This document shows, in pieces, positions 1 to 5,251 of a DNA stretch of 9,070 bases (position 1 is the stretch's first letter; every line of letters begins with the position of its first letter). The stretch covers positions 1-9,070 of the forward strand of contig LNFD01000384.1 in assembly GCA_001464255.1 (NCBI GenBank), given 5' to 3'. A program made the position numbers and the translations under genes. Under the pieces are notes generated by a model. That model ran no database searches. It was not told the DNA's origin and saw only the letters and a list, made by a program, of their open reading frames with translations. The stretch is from Actinomycetales bacterium Ga0077552. GTDB taxonomy: Bacteria > Actinomycetota > Actinomycetes > Actinomycetales > Microbacteriaceae.

Positions 1-14
1 CCGGGCGGGCAGGA

Positions 15-392
15 CTAGTCGGAGGAGCCGACGCTCGCGACCGAGGCGACCGAGGCGACCGACGCCACCGAGGCGACCGACGCCGGGCTCACGGGCGACG
101 GGGGCGTGACGGGCGAGACGACCGAGACGGGGCTGTCGCTCGGGGTGGGCTCGGGGCTCGGGCTCGGGCTCGAGCTCGGGTCGGGGGTGACGATGCTGTC
201 GCTCGTCACCGAGAAGTCGAGCGTGCTGGCCGACCCCTTGACGTCTGCCGGCACCGTGATGCCGGGCACCTCGAGGTTCGTCGCGCCGGCGATGAGCGGC
301 AGAGCGCTCGCGGTCGAGACGGCGCCGGCGGCCATGACGCCGAGGCCGAGGGCGGAGGCGGCGCCGATGGCGATCCAGTTCTTCGCGTCCAT
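15..392 (-). CDS. small exported Ser/Pro-rich protein of unknown function
   Basis: A 125-residue protein that I do not recognise. It begins MDAKNWIAIG, followed by a hydrophobic Ala/Gly-rich stretch to about residue 30 ending in Ala-Ser-Ala, which looks like a signal peptide with a cleavage site before LPLIAGA. Residues 31-68 are mildly hydrophobic with no known motif. Residues 69-103 are rich in Ser and Pro (PSSSPSPSPEPTP), like a wall-spanning or linker segment, and residues 104-121 are six Ala-Ser-Val units before GSSD. There is no LPXTG sorting signal. An in-frame ATG at 437 exists, but the start at 392 is preferred because AAAGGA lies 8 bases upstream and the hydrophobic segment then begins right after the start. 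Likely secreted or surface-exposed. Monocistronic: the upstream photolyase ends at a hairpin (493-514). Confidence 0.7.
   Translation of the reverse strand: MDAKNWIAIGAASALGLGVMAAGAVSTASALPLIAGATNLEVPGITVPADVKGSASTLDFSVTSDSIVTPDPSSSPSPSPEPTPSDSPVSVVSPVTPPSPVSPASVASVASVASVASVASVGSSD
30..83 (-). repeat. 9-bp tandem repeat coding (Ala-Ser-Val)6
   Basis: Six consecutive 9-base units encode Ala-Ser-Val at the C-terminal end of the exported protein. Most units read GCC/GCG-TCG-GTC; the second has GTG for Val and the last has AGC for Ser, so the array is slightly diverged. In-frame 9-bp units can change number by slippage without breaking the frame, so copy number may vary between strains (inference). 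Confidence 0.8.
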
Positions 393-492
393 GAGGGTGT
401 CCTTTCGAGCTGCGGGGGAGCCGGTGCGGGTGCGCATCCGTGCTCCGTGATGAGTACAGACTGCGGGCCCCGCATGAGACCACCAGGAGGGT

Positions 493-514
493 CGGATGAG
501 AGGCTTCTCATCCG
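493..514 (-). terminator. hairpin overlapping the photolyase stop codon
   Basis: A perfect 9-bp inverted repeat (CGGATGAGA and TCTCATCCG) with a 4-base loop. The photolyase stop (508-510) lies inside one arm. No T-run follows on the minus strand, which is common for high-GC actinobacterial terminators. It separates the photolyase from the exported-protein gene. Confidence 0.55.
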
Positions 515-1878
515 GCCGCGCTCTTGGCGGCCTTCACCGCCTCGTACGCCGCGAGGGCCCCGGCGCGCGAGGCGGCCAGGTCGACGATCGGGCGGGGGTA
601 CTCGGGGCCGTCGACCTCGGGCACCCAGGTGCGCACGTACGCGCGGTCGGGGTCGAAGCGCTCGGCCTGCAGCACGGGGTTGAAGACCCGGAAGTACGGT
701 GCGGCGTCCGCCCCCGAGCCGGCGACCCACTGCCAGCTCGCGGCGTTGCTCGCCTCGTCGGCGTCGACCAGGGTGTCCCAGAACCACTGCTCGCCGATGC
801 GCCAGTCGATGAGCAGGTTCTTGGTCAGCAGGGAGGCCACGATCATGCGCACGCGGTTGTGCATCCAGCCGCTCGTCCAGAGCTGCCGCATGCCGGCGTC
901 GACGATCGGGATGCCCGTGCGCCCGGTCTGCCAGGCGGCGAGCACCGCGGGGTCGGGCTCGCCCCACGGGAACGCGTCGAAGTCGCGGCGCACATTGACG
1001 GTCGCGATCGTCGGCTGGTGGAAGAGGATGCTGTACGAGAACTCGCGCCAGCCGATCTCGCTGAGGAACTTCGCGCGGTTCGCCGCCGCCTCGGGTGCGA
1101 GCGGCCCGTGCACGCGCGCCCAGACCTGGTGGGGGCTGAGCTCGCCGAAGCGCAGGTGCGGGCTGAGCCGGCTCGTGGCCTCGATGCCGGGCTCGTCGCG
1201 CCGGTGGTAGAGCGCCAGCCCGTGGTCGACGAAGTGCTCGAACCGATCGTCCGCTCCCCGCTCGCCCGGCGTCCACGCCGCGCGCAGTCCTGCGGCCCAG
1301 TCGGGGCGGGTCGGCAGCAGATCCCAGTCGTCGAGGGCCTCGCTCGCGGGCGCGATGCCGTCGAGCGACTCGGGCGACGGCAGCGGCGATCGTGGCTCAC
1401 CCGCCGCGAGGCACGCGCGCCAGAACGGCGTGAACACCCGGTAGGGGTCGCCCGAGCCCGACGTGATCGTCCACGGCTCGTGCAGCAGCCCGCCCCCGAA
1501 GCTCTCGACCACGAGGCCGTCGGCACGCAGTCGCGACTTGAGCTGGGCATCCACGTCGCGCAGCGCGCCGTAGCGGCGGTTCCAGTAGACGGCACCCGCT
1601 CCCGTCTCGGCGACGAGCGCGGGGATGGCCTCGGCCGCCGCACCGCGCCGCAGGGTGAGCCGCGCCCCGATCGCGCTCAGCTCGTCGGAGAGCGCCGTGA
1701 GGCTGTGGTGCAGCCACCAGCGGCTTGCGCCGCCGAGGGCCCGCGCCCCGGGTGAGAGCTCGTCGAGCAGGTACACGACGATGACGGGCTCGGCGCGGGC
1801 GGCGGCGGCCGTGAGGGCGGGGTTGTCGGCGACGCGCAGGTCGTCGCGCAGCCACACGATGCTGGGGGAGGAAGCCAT
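508..1878 (-). CDS. phr: deoxyribodipyrimidine photolyase (class I CPD photolyase)
   Basis: Light-driven repair flavoprotein that splits UV-induced pyrimidine dimers in DNA. The 456 residues match the usual length of the class I family. The N-terminal antenna-binding Rossmann domain starts IVWLRDDLRVADNPAL (7-22). The C-terminal FAD domain contains TSRLSPHLRFGELSP (235-249), EIGWREF (274-280), TGIPIVDAGMRQLW (321-334), GWMHNR (337-342) and SWQWVAGSGADAAPYFRVFNP (381-401). The electron-transfer Trp triad appears present as W316, W359 and W382, and Asn378 sits where the family has the Asn facing flavin N5; the last three numbers coincide with E. coli PhrB numbering. No Shine-Dalgarno site precedes the ATG; TACCCT lies six bases upstream, so the mRNA is probably leaderless. 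It lies 52 bases downstream of the MarR gene on the same strand. CPD rather than 6-4 or cryptochrome activity is inferred from the overall match. Confidence 0.95.
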   Translation of the reverse strand: MASSPSIVWLRDDLRVADNPALTAAAARAEPVIVVYLLDELSPGARALGGASRWWLHHSLTALSDELSAIGARLTLRRGAAAEAIPALVAETGAGAVYWNRRYGALRDVDAQLKSRLRADGLVVESFGGGLLHEPWTITSGSGDPYRVFTPFWRACLAAGEPRSPLPSPESLDGIAPASEALDDWDLLPTRPDWAAGLRAAWTPGERGADDRFEHFVDHGLALYHRRDEPGIEATSRLSPHLRFGELSPHQVWARVHGPLAPEAAANRAKFLSEIGWREFSYSILFHQPTIATVNVRRDFDAFPWGEPDPAVLAAWQTGRTGIPIVDAGMRQLWTSGWMHNRVRMIVASLLTKNLLIDWRIGEQWFWDTLVDADEASNAASWQWVAGSGADAAPYFRVFNPVLQAERFDPDRAYVRTWVPEVDGPEYPRPIVDLAASRAGALAAYEAVKAAKSAAG

Positions 1879-1884
1879 GACGCG

Positions 1885-1914
1885 AGGGTAGCCGCGGCGA
1901 GCCGCGAGAACCCT
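1885..1914 (-). promoter_or_regulatory. photolyase leaderless -10 box inside a two-tier palindrome
   Basis: On the minus strand TACCCT (1885-1890) is followed by six bases and the photolyase ATG at 1878, the spacing of an actinobacterial leaderless promoter. The region 1885-1914 is a symmetric nested inverted repeat: AGGGT and ACCCT as outer arms, a 3-base mismatch on each side, then CGCGGC and GCCGCG with a 2-base centre. It could be the marR transcription terminator or an operator over the photolyase promoter; the sequence does not decide. No convincing -35 box was seen. Confidence 0.5.
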
Positions 1915-1930
1915 CAGCCGCCCTCCCGGG

Positions 1931-2359
1931 TCAGTCGCGCAGCCGCCGGCAGAGCTCGGTCAGCTGCTGCAGCTCGTCGGCATCGAGGCGCGAGCCCACC
2001 CGGCGGGCGATCGCGTCGGCGTGGATGACGGCGACGCGCTTGAACAGCTCGTAGCCCTCGGGCCGCAGGGCGACGATCGTGCCGCGCGCGTCGGTGGCGT
2101 CGGGCAGCTTGTCGACGAGGCCGCGGGCGGCGAGCCGGTCGATGAGGCGGCTGACGCTCGGCTGGCTCAGCAGCAGGTGGGGGATGAGGTCGCGGATGCG
2201 CATGCGGCGCTCGGGCGCGCGCGAGAGGTTGAACAGCACGTCGTACTCGGTGAACGAGATCTCGGTCGTCGGGAACTCGGCGTTCAGCTGACGCAGCACC
2301 GAGACCTGGGCGCGGAACAGCGCTTCCCATGCTCCGACCGCGATGGCCTTCTCCGTCAT
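1931..2359 (-). CDS. MarR-family winged-helix transcriptional regulator
   Basis: A 142-residue protein with the MarR fold: an N-terminal dimerisation helix (WEALFRAQVSVLRQLNAEF), ISFTEYDVLFNLSRAPERRMRIRDLIPHL as the helix leading into the HTH, the recognition region LSQPSVSRLIDRLAARGLV (about 65-83), the wing (DKLPDATDARGTIVALRPEGYELF), and a C-terminal dimerisation helix. Members usually bind palindromes as dimers and repress their own promoter or a neighbour, often released by small ligands. The gene precedes the photolyase on the same strand, so control of that gene is possible but unproven. The start has no ribosome binding site; it fits a leaderless mRNA with TAGAGT six bases upstream. 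The ligand is unknown. Confidence 0.9.
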   Translation of the reverse strand: MTEKAIAVGAWEALFRAQVSVLRQLNAEFPTTEISFTEYDVLFNLSRAPERRMRIRDLIPHLLLSQPSVSRLIDRLAARGLVDKLPDATDARGTIVALRPEGYELFKRVAVIHADAIARRVGSRLDADELQQLTELCRRLRD

Positions 2360-2365
2360 GCGCCA

Positions 2366-2395
2366 ACTCTATGCGCGGGAATGGGTGCGTGTCGG
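2366..2395 (-). promoter_or_regulatory. probable leaderless promoter of the MarR gene
   Basis: On the minus strand CCGACA (2395-2390), an 18-base spacer, TAGAGT (2371-2366), six bases, then the ATG at 2359. The -35 box matches TTGACA at four of six positions. Transcription would begin at or next to the start codon, explaining the lack of a Shine-Dalgarno site. Confidence 0.5.
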
Positions 2396-2400
2396 CCTGC

Positions 2401-2519
2401 GACGCGGAATCCCCACGCGCCGGCCGTCACCCTCCGGGCATGCGAAGGGCCGGTCGCCGAGGCGGGCGACCGGCCCTCTTCCCTTGCACCGAGAGTGTCC
2501 TGCAATCACATTCCGCGTC
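2401..2519 (-). other. candidate structured RNA region upstream of the MarR gene
   Basis: This gene-free stretch has a perfect 10-base inverted repeat at its ends (GACGCGGAAT at 2401-2410, ATTCCGCGTC at 2510-2519) that encloses a perfect 12-bp hairpin (2447-2476). A possible 5-bp helix TTGCA/TGCAA lies on one side, and a possible 5-bp helix with one bulged C on the other. This is compatible with a closed multi-helix junction, as in riboswitches or small RNAs. A promoter-like sequence on the minus strand at 2551-2579 would start transcription about 25 bases upstream. It matches no riboswitch class I recognise, and the smaller helices could be chance in such GC-rich DNA. Confidence 0.35.
2447..2476. 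terminator. strong GC-rich terminator-like hairpin
   Basis: A perfect 12-bp stem (GGGCCGGTCGCC and GGCGACCGGCCC) with a 6-base loop. On the plus strand it is followed by the pyrimidine-rich TCTTCCCTT; on the minus strand by TTCGCATG, with no T-run. The only transcription expected here comes from the minus strand (the winged-helix gene or the 2551-2579 promoter), so it may terminate either of those before the marR promoter. Confidence 0.6.
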
Positions 2520-2550
2520 TCCCGCCACAGCAAACGATCGACGCATGACG

Positions 2551-2595
2551 AATGTATAACGGAAAGGTAACGGTGTCTAGTTACCGAACCGTTAT
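2551..2595 (-). promoter_or_regulatory. AT-rich 40-bp palindrome over a promoter-like sequence
   Basis: Bases 2556-2595 form an exactly symmetric nested inverted repeat: ATAACGG, 3 unpaired bases, GGTAAC, 8-base centre, GTTACC, 3 unpaired bases, CCGTTAT. On the minus strand TAGACA (2579-2574, five of six matches to the -35 consensus), a 17-base spacer and TACATT (2556-2551) form a plausible sigma-70-type promoter. The palindrome centre falls on the -35 box, where a bound repressor would block polymerase. The local base composition is much richer in A and T than its surroundings. Transcription would run toward the candidate structured RNA and marR. Confidence 0.5.
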
Positions 2596-2617
2596 TTTTC
2601 GAGATTCGTCGCGGGAT

Positions 2618-2630
2618 GCCCGGCGCGGGC
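2618..2630 (-). terminator. weak hairpin after the winged-helix regulator gene
   Basis: GCCCG-GCG-CGGGC, a perfect 5-bp stem with a 3-base loop, starts 9 bases past the regulator stop codon on the minus strand. There is no T-run after it. It could terminate the transcript, but a stem this short is common by chance in DNA of this composition. Confidence 0.3.
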
Positions 2631-2639
2631 CCGACCGCC

Positions 2640-3344
2640 CTAGAAGAAGTCGGGGCTCGGCGTCGACGCGTAGCGGATCGACACGTCGGCGTGCCGGTCG
2701 AAGCGGTAGCCGGCCCCGCGCACCGTGCGCACGATGTCTTCGTAGCCGCCGAGCTTCGAGCGCAGGCGCCGCACGTGCACGTCGATCGTGCGCTCGTTCG
2801 GCACGTCGTCGTCGCCCTCCGCGCCGTCGGCCCACAGCGAGGCGATGAGCTCGGCGCGCTCGATGGTGCGCCCCTCGCGCAGAACGAGGTACTGCAGCAG
2901 CTCGAATTCTTTGTAGGTGAGTGCGGCGGTGTCGCCATCGAGCAGCACGCGCTTGCGCGAGATGTCGATGACGACGCCCTCGGGGGCGGGCTCGGCCGCG
3001 GGAGCCTCGTCGCGCCGGTACCGGGCGAGCGCTGAGGGGTCGTGCAGGGCGAGCCGCACGATGTCGACGTCGCGCCCGCCCGCACCCGCGGGGGCGAGGG
3101 CGACGGCCGCGTGGGTCTCGGCGCCGGGGGCGAGCTCGCCCGTGAGGCGCTTGAGCTCGAGCACGAGGCGGCCGAGGTCGATGCCGGCCGCCGCGGCCTT
3201 GGCCTCGTCGAGGCCGACGTAGAGCACGAAGCCGCGCGCCTCGGTGCCCTCGGGCACGGCGCGCAGGCGCGGAGCGGTCGAGGCCGGCGGGGTCGGTGCG
3301 GCGGGGGCGGTGGTGGGGCGGGGGTCGAGCGTGGCGAGAGACAT
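2640..3344 (-). CDS. OmpR/PhoB-type winged-helix DNA-binding protein without receiver domain
   Basis: A 234-residue protein with a clear C-terminal OmpR/PhoB DNA-binding domain (about 123-217): GVVIDISRKRVLLDG, LTYKEFELLQYLVLREGRTIERAELIASLW, NERTIDVHVRRLRSKLG and IVRTVRGAGYRFDRH. The N-terminal half (about 36-108) contains RGFVLYVGLDEAKAAAAGIDLGRLVLELKRL but no phospho-acceptor signature, so it is probably not controlled by a histidine kinase. Residues 10-27 are a Pro/Ala/Thr-rich linker. An upstream in-frame ATG at 3488 would add 48 residues. I prefer 3344 because AGAAAG precedes it at usable spacing, the extra segment is low complexity, about a quarter of its codons end in A or T, and it folds into strong stem-loops. 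The ATG at 3488 has no ribosome binding site. The regulon is unknown; the leader with its Cys-rich ORF hints at sulfur metabolism (inference). Confidence 0.8.
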   Translation of the reverse strand: MSLATLDPRPTTAPAAPTPPASTAPRLRAVPEGTEARGFVLYVGLDEAKAAAAGIDLGRLVLELKRLTGELAPGAETHAAVALAPAGAGGRDVDIVRLALHDPSALARYRRDEAPAAEPAPEGVVIDISRKRVLLDGDTAALTYKEFELLQYLVLREGRTIERAELIASLWADGAEGDDDVPNERTIDVHVRRLRSKLGGYEDIVRTVRGAGYRFDRHADVSIRYASTPSPDFF

Positions 3345-3540
3345 GGTCGAGACGCTTTCTGCGGAGTCGAACGGCTCATCGCCCGTGCGGGCGGCGCCGT
3401 TCGGAAGCTGTGTGTCGAGGGTGCGCGCGTCGGGAGCCGGAGCATCCGGCCCCGACGGAGGAGACCCCTGCTCGGTGCGATCAGACATCGTCAGGCGATG
3501 GATCGGCCGGTCAGCGGGGCTCGGACGGGCGGGTGGCCAT
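3345..3540 (-). promoter_or_regulatory. structured 5' leader of the winged-helix regulator gene
   Basis: Between the small ORF stop and the preferred regulator start are two strong stem-loops. One, at 3429-3456, has 12 bp (GTCGGG/CCCGAC plus GCCGGA/TCCGGC) with one bulged base and a 3-base loop. The other is a nested hairpin at 3368-3403, with outer arms CGAACGGC and GCCGTTCG and an inner CGCCCG/CGGGCG, ending just upstream of the AGAAAG at 3355-3360. A small CATCG/CGATG hairpin (3486-3500) covers the alternative ATG at 3488. Neither strong hairpin has a T-run, so attenuation, if real, could be Rho-dependent or act by hiding the ribosome binding site. The alternative is that 3345-3488 is an N-terminal extension of the protein. 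Confidence 0.5.
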
Positions 3541-3642
3541 TCAGGCGCACATTCGACAGCACACGTCAGCGCTCGACGGCATCATCATGCCGGCGGTCTC
3601 CGCAGCCTCGGGGGCGGTCAGGAGGTTCGCGGAGACGGTCAT
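3541..3642 (-). CDS. leaderless 33-aa upstream ORF with Cys-rich end (candidate leader peptide)
   Basis: A 33-codon ORF starting MTVSANLLTAPEAAE and ending SSADVCCRMCA, with three cysteines in the last six residues (28, 29, 32). The ATG lies seven bases after a -10 box in a strong promoter, so translation would start at the mRNA 5' end without a Shine-Dalgarno site. Nearly all codons end in G or C (exceptions: two GCT, one TGT, one CGA), as in the real genes here and unlike the following 144 bases. The rare TGT and CGA cluster with the Cys codons at the end. Cys-rich leaderless small ORFs are known in mycobacteria as cysteine-sensing attenuators, and short leader peptides ending in Cys occur before sulfur genes in Streptomyces. 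By analogy this may control the regulator gene downstream. The peptide itself may have no function. Not matched to a database family. Confidence 0.6.
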   Translation of the reverse strand: MTVSANLLTAPEAAETAGMMMPSSADVCCRMCA

Positions 3643-3649
3643 GCGGCTC

Positions 3650-3679
3650 AGTATCCCCGAGCGCCGCGCAGAGCGTCAA
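3650..3679 (-). promoter_or_regulatory. strong promoter driving the 33-aa ORF and regulator gene
   Basis: On the minus strand TTGACG (3679-3674), an 18-base spacer and GATACT (3655-3650); seven further bases lead to the ATG at 3642. The -35 box matches the consensus at five of six positions. This is the best-matching promoter in the window. It lies just past the upp stop, so the regulator is not simply part of the upp transcript. Confidence 0.65.
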
Positions 3680-3702
3680 GTCGAGGCGGGCGGCGGTGCC
3701 GC

Positions 3703-3716
3703 GAGCGCGAACGCTC
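3703..3716 (-). terminator. UUCG-tetraloop hairpin at the upp stop codon
   Basis: On the minus strand the RNA would read GAGCG-UUCG-CGCUC, a 5-bp stem capped by a stable UUCG tetraloop, beginning within the TGA stop of upp (3717-3715). The short stem and lack of a T-run make terminator function plausible but not certain. Confidence 0.45.
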
Positions 3717-4350
3717 AGCCGACCGTGCCGTACAGCCGGTCGCCCGCGTCGCCGAGGCCGGGAACGATGTACCCCTTCTCATTGAGCTTCTCGTCGAGCG
3801 CGCCGAGCACGATCGTCACGTCGCGCCCCTCGGTGGCCTTCTCGATCATCGCGAGCCCCTCGGGGGCGCCGAGGATGCAGACGGCCGTGACGTCGTCGGC
3901 CCCGCGCTCGAACAGGAACTCGATGGCCGCCAGCAGCGAGCCGCCGGTCGCGAGCATGGGGTCGAGCACGAAGCACTGGCGGCCCTCGAGGTGGTCGGGC
4001 AGGCGCTCGGCGTAGACGCTCGGCTCGAGCGTGTCGTGGTCGCGCACCATGCCGAGGAAGCCGACCTCGGCGCTCGGCACGAGCTTGACCATGCCCTCGA
4101 GCATGCCCAGGCCCGCGCGCAGGATGGGCACGATGAGCGGGCGCGGTTCGCTGATGGCGAGGCCGACCGTCTCGGCGACGGGGGTCTGGATGGTGACCTC
4201 GTGCGTGCGCACGTGGCGCGTGGCCTCGTAGGCGAGCAGCGTGACGAGCTCCTCCGTGAGGGCACGGAACGTCGCCGAGGGGGTGCCCTGATCACGCAGC
4301 ACGGTGAGCTTGTGGGTGATCAGGGGGTGGTCGGCAACGTGTACTCGCAT
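3715..4350 (-). CDS. upp: uracil phosphoribosyltransferase
   Basis: Cytosolic pyrimidine salvage enzyme that makes UMP and pyrophosphate from uracil and PRPP. The 211 residues match the family length. The PRPP-binding loop reads VLDPMLATGGSL (128-139), and the C-terminal uracil-binding segment reads GYIVPGLGDAGDRLYGT (193-209). Other signatures are IVPILRAGLGMLEGM (73-87) and FLGMVRDHDTLEP (98-110). Nothing is missing. The ATG has no Shine-Dalgarno site; TAGATT six bases upstream indicates a leaderless mRNA. It diverges from tadA with only 27 bases between start codons and ends at a UUCG hairpin. Confidence 0.97.
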   Translation of the reverse strand: MRVHVADHPLITHKLTVLRDQGTPSATFRALTEELVTLLAYEATRHVRTHEVTIQTPVAETVGLAISEPRPLIVPILRAGLGMLEGMVKLVPSAEVGFLGMVRDHDTLEPSVYAERLPDHLEGRQCFVLDPMLATGGSLLAAIEFLFERGADDVTAVCILGAPEGLAMIEKATEGRDVTIVLGALDEKLNEKGYIVPGLGDAGDRLYGTVG

Positions 4351-4356
4351 AGGCTC

Positions 4357-4362
4357 AATCTA
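4357..4362 (-). promoter_or_regulatory. leaderless -10 box of upp in the upp/tadA divergent gap
   Basis: TAGATT on the minus strand, then GAGCCT and the upp ATG at 4350. The gap to tadA is 27 bases, so the upp -35 region falls inside the tadA coding start. Plus-strand TAGGCT (4350-4355) could be the tadA -10 and would put the tadA -35 inside upp; neither -35 is convincing. Confidence 0.5.
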
Positions 4363-4377
4363 ACGGAAGGGCGGGGC

Positions 4378-4845
4378 ATGACGACGGTGTCCGACGGCGA
4401 TCGCGCGGCCATGCGCGCCGCCCTCGACGAGGCACGGGGCGCGCTCGCCTCGGGCGACGTGCCGGTCGGCGCGGTCGTGCTCGACGCCGGGGGCGCCGTC
4501 ATCGGCCGGGGCCGCAACGAGCGCGAGAAGCACCACGACCCGACCGCGCACGCCGAGGTCGTCGCGCTGCGGCAGGCGGCCGCCGCGACGGGCGACTGGC
4601 AGCTGAGCGGATGCTCGCTCGTCGTCACCCTCGAACCGTGCGTGCTCTGCGCGGGCGCCATCCTCGCCGCGCGCGTCGACCGCGTCGTCTTCGGGGCGTG
4701 GGACGCCAAGGCCGGAGCCGCGGGCAGCGTCGTCGACCTGCTGCGCGAGCGGCGCCTGCCCCACCGGGTGGCCGAGGTCGTCGGCGGGGTCGACGAGCAG
4801 GAGAGCGCATCCCTGCTCGAGGCGTTCTTCCGCGAGCGGCGCTAG
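4378..4845 (+). CDS. tadA: tRNA-specific adenosine deaminase
   Basis: Zinc-dependent deaminase that converts the wobble adenosine of tRNA-Arg(ACG) to inosine. The 155-residue protein carries both family signatures: HAE (58-60), with the zinc-ligand His and the catalytic proton-shuttling Glu, and PCVLCAGAI (87-95), with the two zinc-ligand cysteines. The N-terminal part (ALASGDVPVGAVVLDAGGAVIGRGRNEREKHH) is the usual deaminase core lead-in. The frame stays open far upstream, back to 3244, but that stretch is antisense to upp. The ATG at 4378 is preferred: GGAAGG lies just before it and it gives normal family length. Its stop is one base from the stop of the convergent membrane-protein gene. 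Confidence 0.95.
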   Translation: MTTVSDGDRAAMRAALDEARGALASGDVPVGAVVLDAGGAVIGRGRNEREKHHDPTAHAEVVALRQAAAATGDWQLSGCSLVVTLEPCVLCAGAILAARVDRVVFGAWDAKAGAAGSVVDLLRERRLPHRVAEVVGGVDEQESASLLEAFFRERR

Positions 4846-4846
4846 C

Positions 4847-5221
4847 TCACCAGAAGACGGCGAGCGCCATGTTGACGAGCGCGAGCCCGCCCGCGGCGTG
4901 GAAGAACGGCAGCAGCTCGCGGCCGCCCCCGCCCTCGGTCTTGCGCTGCTTGAGGTAGCCGAGCAGCGCGGCCACGAAGATGATGATCGCGATGACGAGC
5001 TTGACCGTGATCTTCGCGTAGTCGATGTCGACGTCGCGCATCTCGGCGAGGCCGACGAGCACGAGACCGGTCACGAGCTGCGTGATCGCACCGCCGAAGA
5101 CGACGGGGAAGGCGTACTGGCCCTTCCAGCGCAGCTGCATGAGGAACGGGCCGACGATGGCGGCCAGGCCGACGAAGTGAGCGACGATGAAGAACGAGCG
5201 GACCAGATCCATGGCTTCCAC
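4847..5221 (-). CDS. small integral membrane protein, four predicted helices
   Basis: A 124-residue hydrophobic protein of unknown function. By eye there are four membrane segments: SFFIVAHFVGLAAIVGPFLM, FPVVFGGAITQLVTGLVLVG, VKLVIAIIIFVAALLGYL and PFFHAAGGLALVNMALAVFW, with loops RWKGQYA, AEMRDVDIDYAKIT and KQRKTEGGGGRELL. The last helix runs to the C terminus. A GTG at 5221 (MEAMDLV...) is chosen over the ATG at 5212 because AAGGAGG (5237-5231) sits nine bases before the GTG but 18 before the ATG. The gene lies 85 bases downstream of the CDF-like gene on the same strand, so they may form an operon, though a hairpin lies between. I do not assign a transport substrate. Confidence 0.8.
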   Translation of the reverse strand: MEAMDLVRSFFIVAHFVGLAAIVGPFLMQLRWKGQYAFPVVFGGAITQLVTGLVLVGLAEMRDVDIDYAKITVKLVIAIIIFVAALLGYLKQRKTEGGGGRELLPFFHAAGGLALVNMALAVFW

Positions 5222-5251
5222 TGCGGGGGGCCTCCTTGCCGGGCGATGACC

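Noticed and set aside
393..437. Upstream in-frame ATG adding 15 residues to the exported protein
   Set aside because: The extension has no ribosome binding site and would put a charged stretch before the signal peptide; the ATG at 392 has AAAGGA at good spacing.
496..1755. Long plus-strand open frame opposite the photolyase
   Set aside because: Shadow of the photolyase gene: Arg/Val/Ala-rich with no recognisable motif, while the minus-strand frame has full family signatures.
2427..2546. Possible 39-codon leaderless ORF (-) starting MRRSFAVAGDAECDC
   Set aside because: It begins four to six bases after a possible -10, but it has many A/T-ending codons in its first half and runs through the 12-bp hairpin. 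It looks like structured non-coding DNA rather than a gene; kept only as a weak possibility.
2556..2599. Palindrome followed by TTTT read as a plus-strand terminator
   Set aside because: No plus-strand gene lies upstream to be terminated, and the stem has two mismatched internal positions with an 8-base centre. Operator or promoter function fits the minus-strand context better.
3244..4377. Long plus-strand open frame continuous with tadA
   Set aside because: It runs antisense to upp, the small ORF and the winged-helix gene and shows no family motif. High-GC DNA often keeps such frames open. Only 4378-4845 is tadA.
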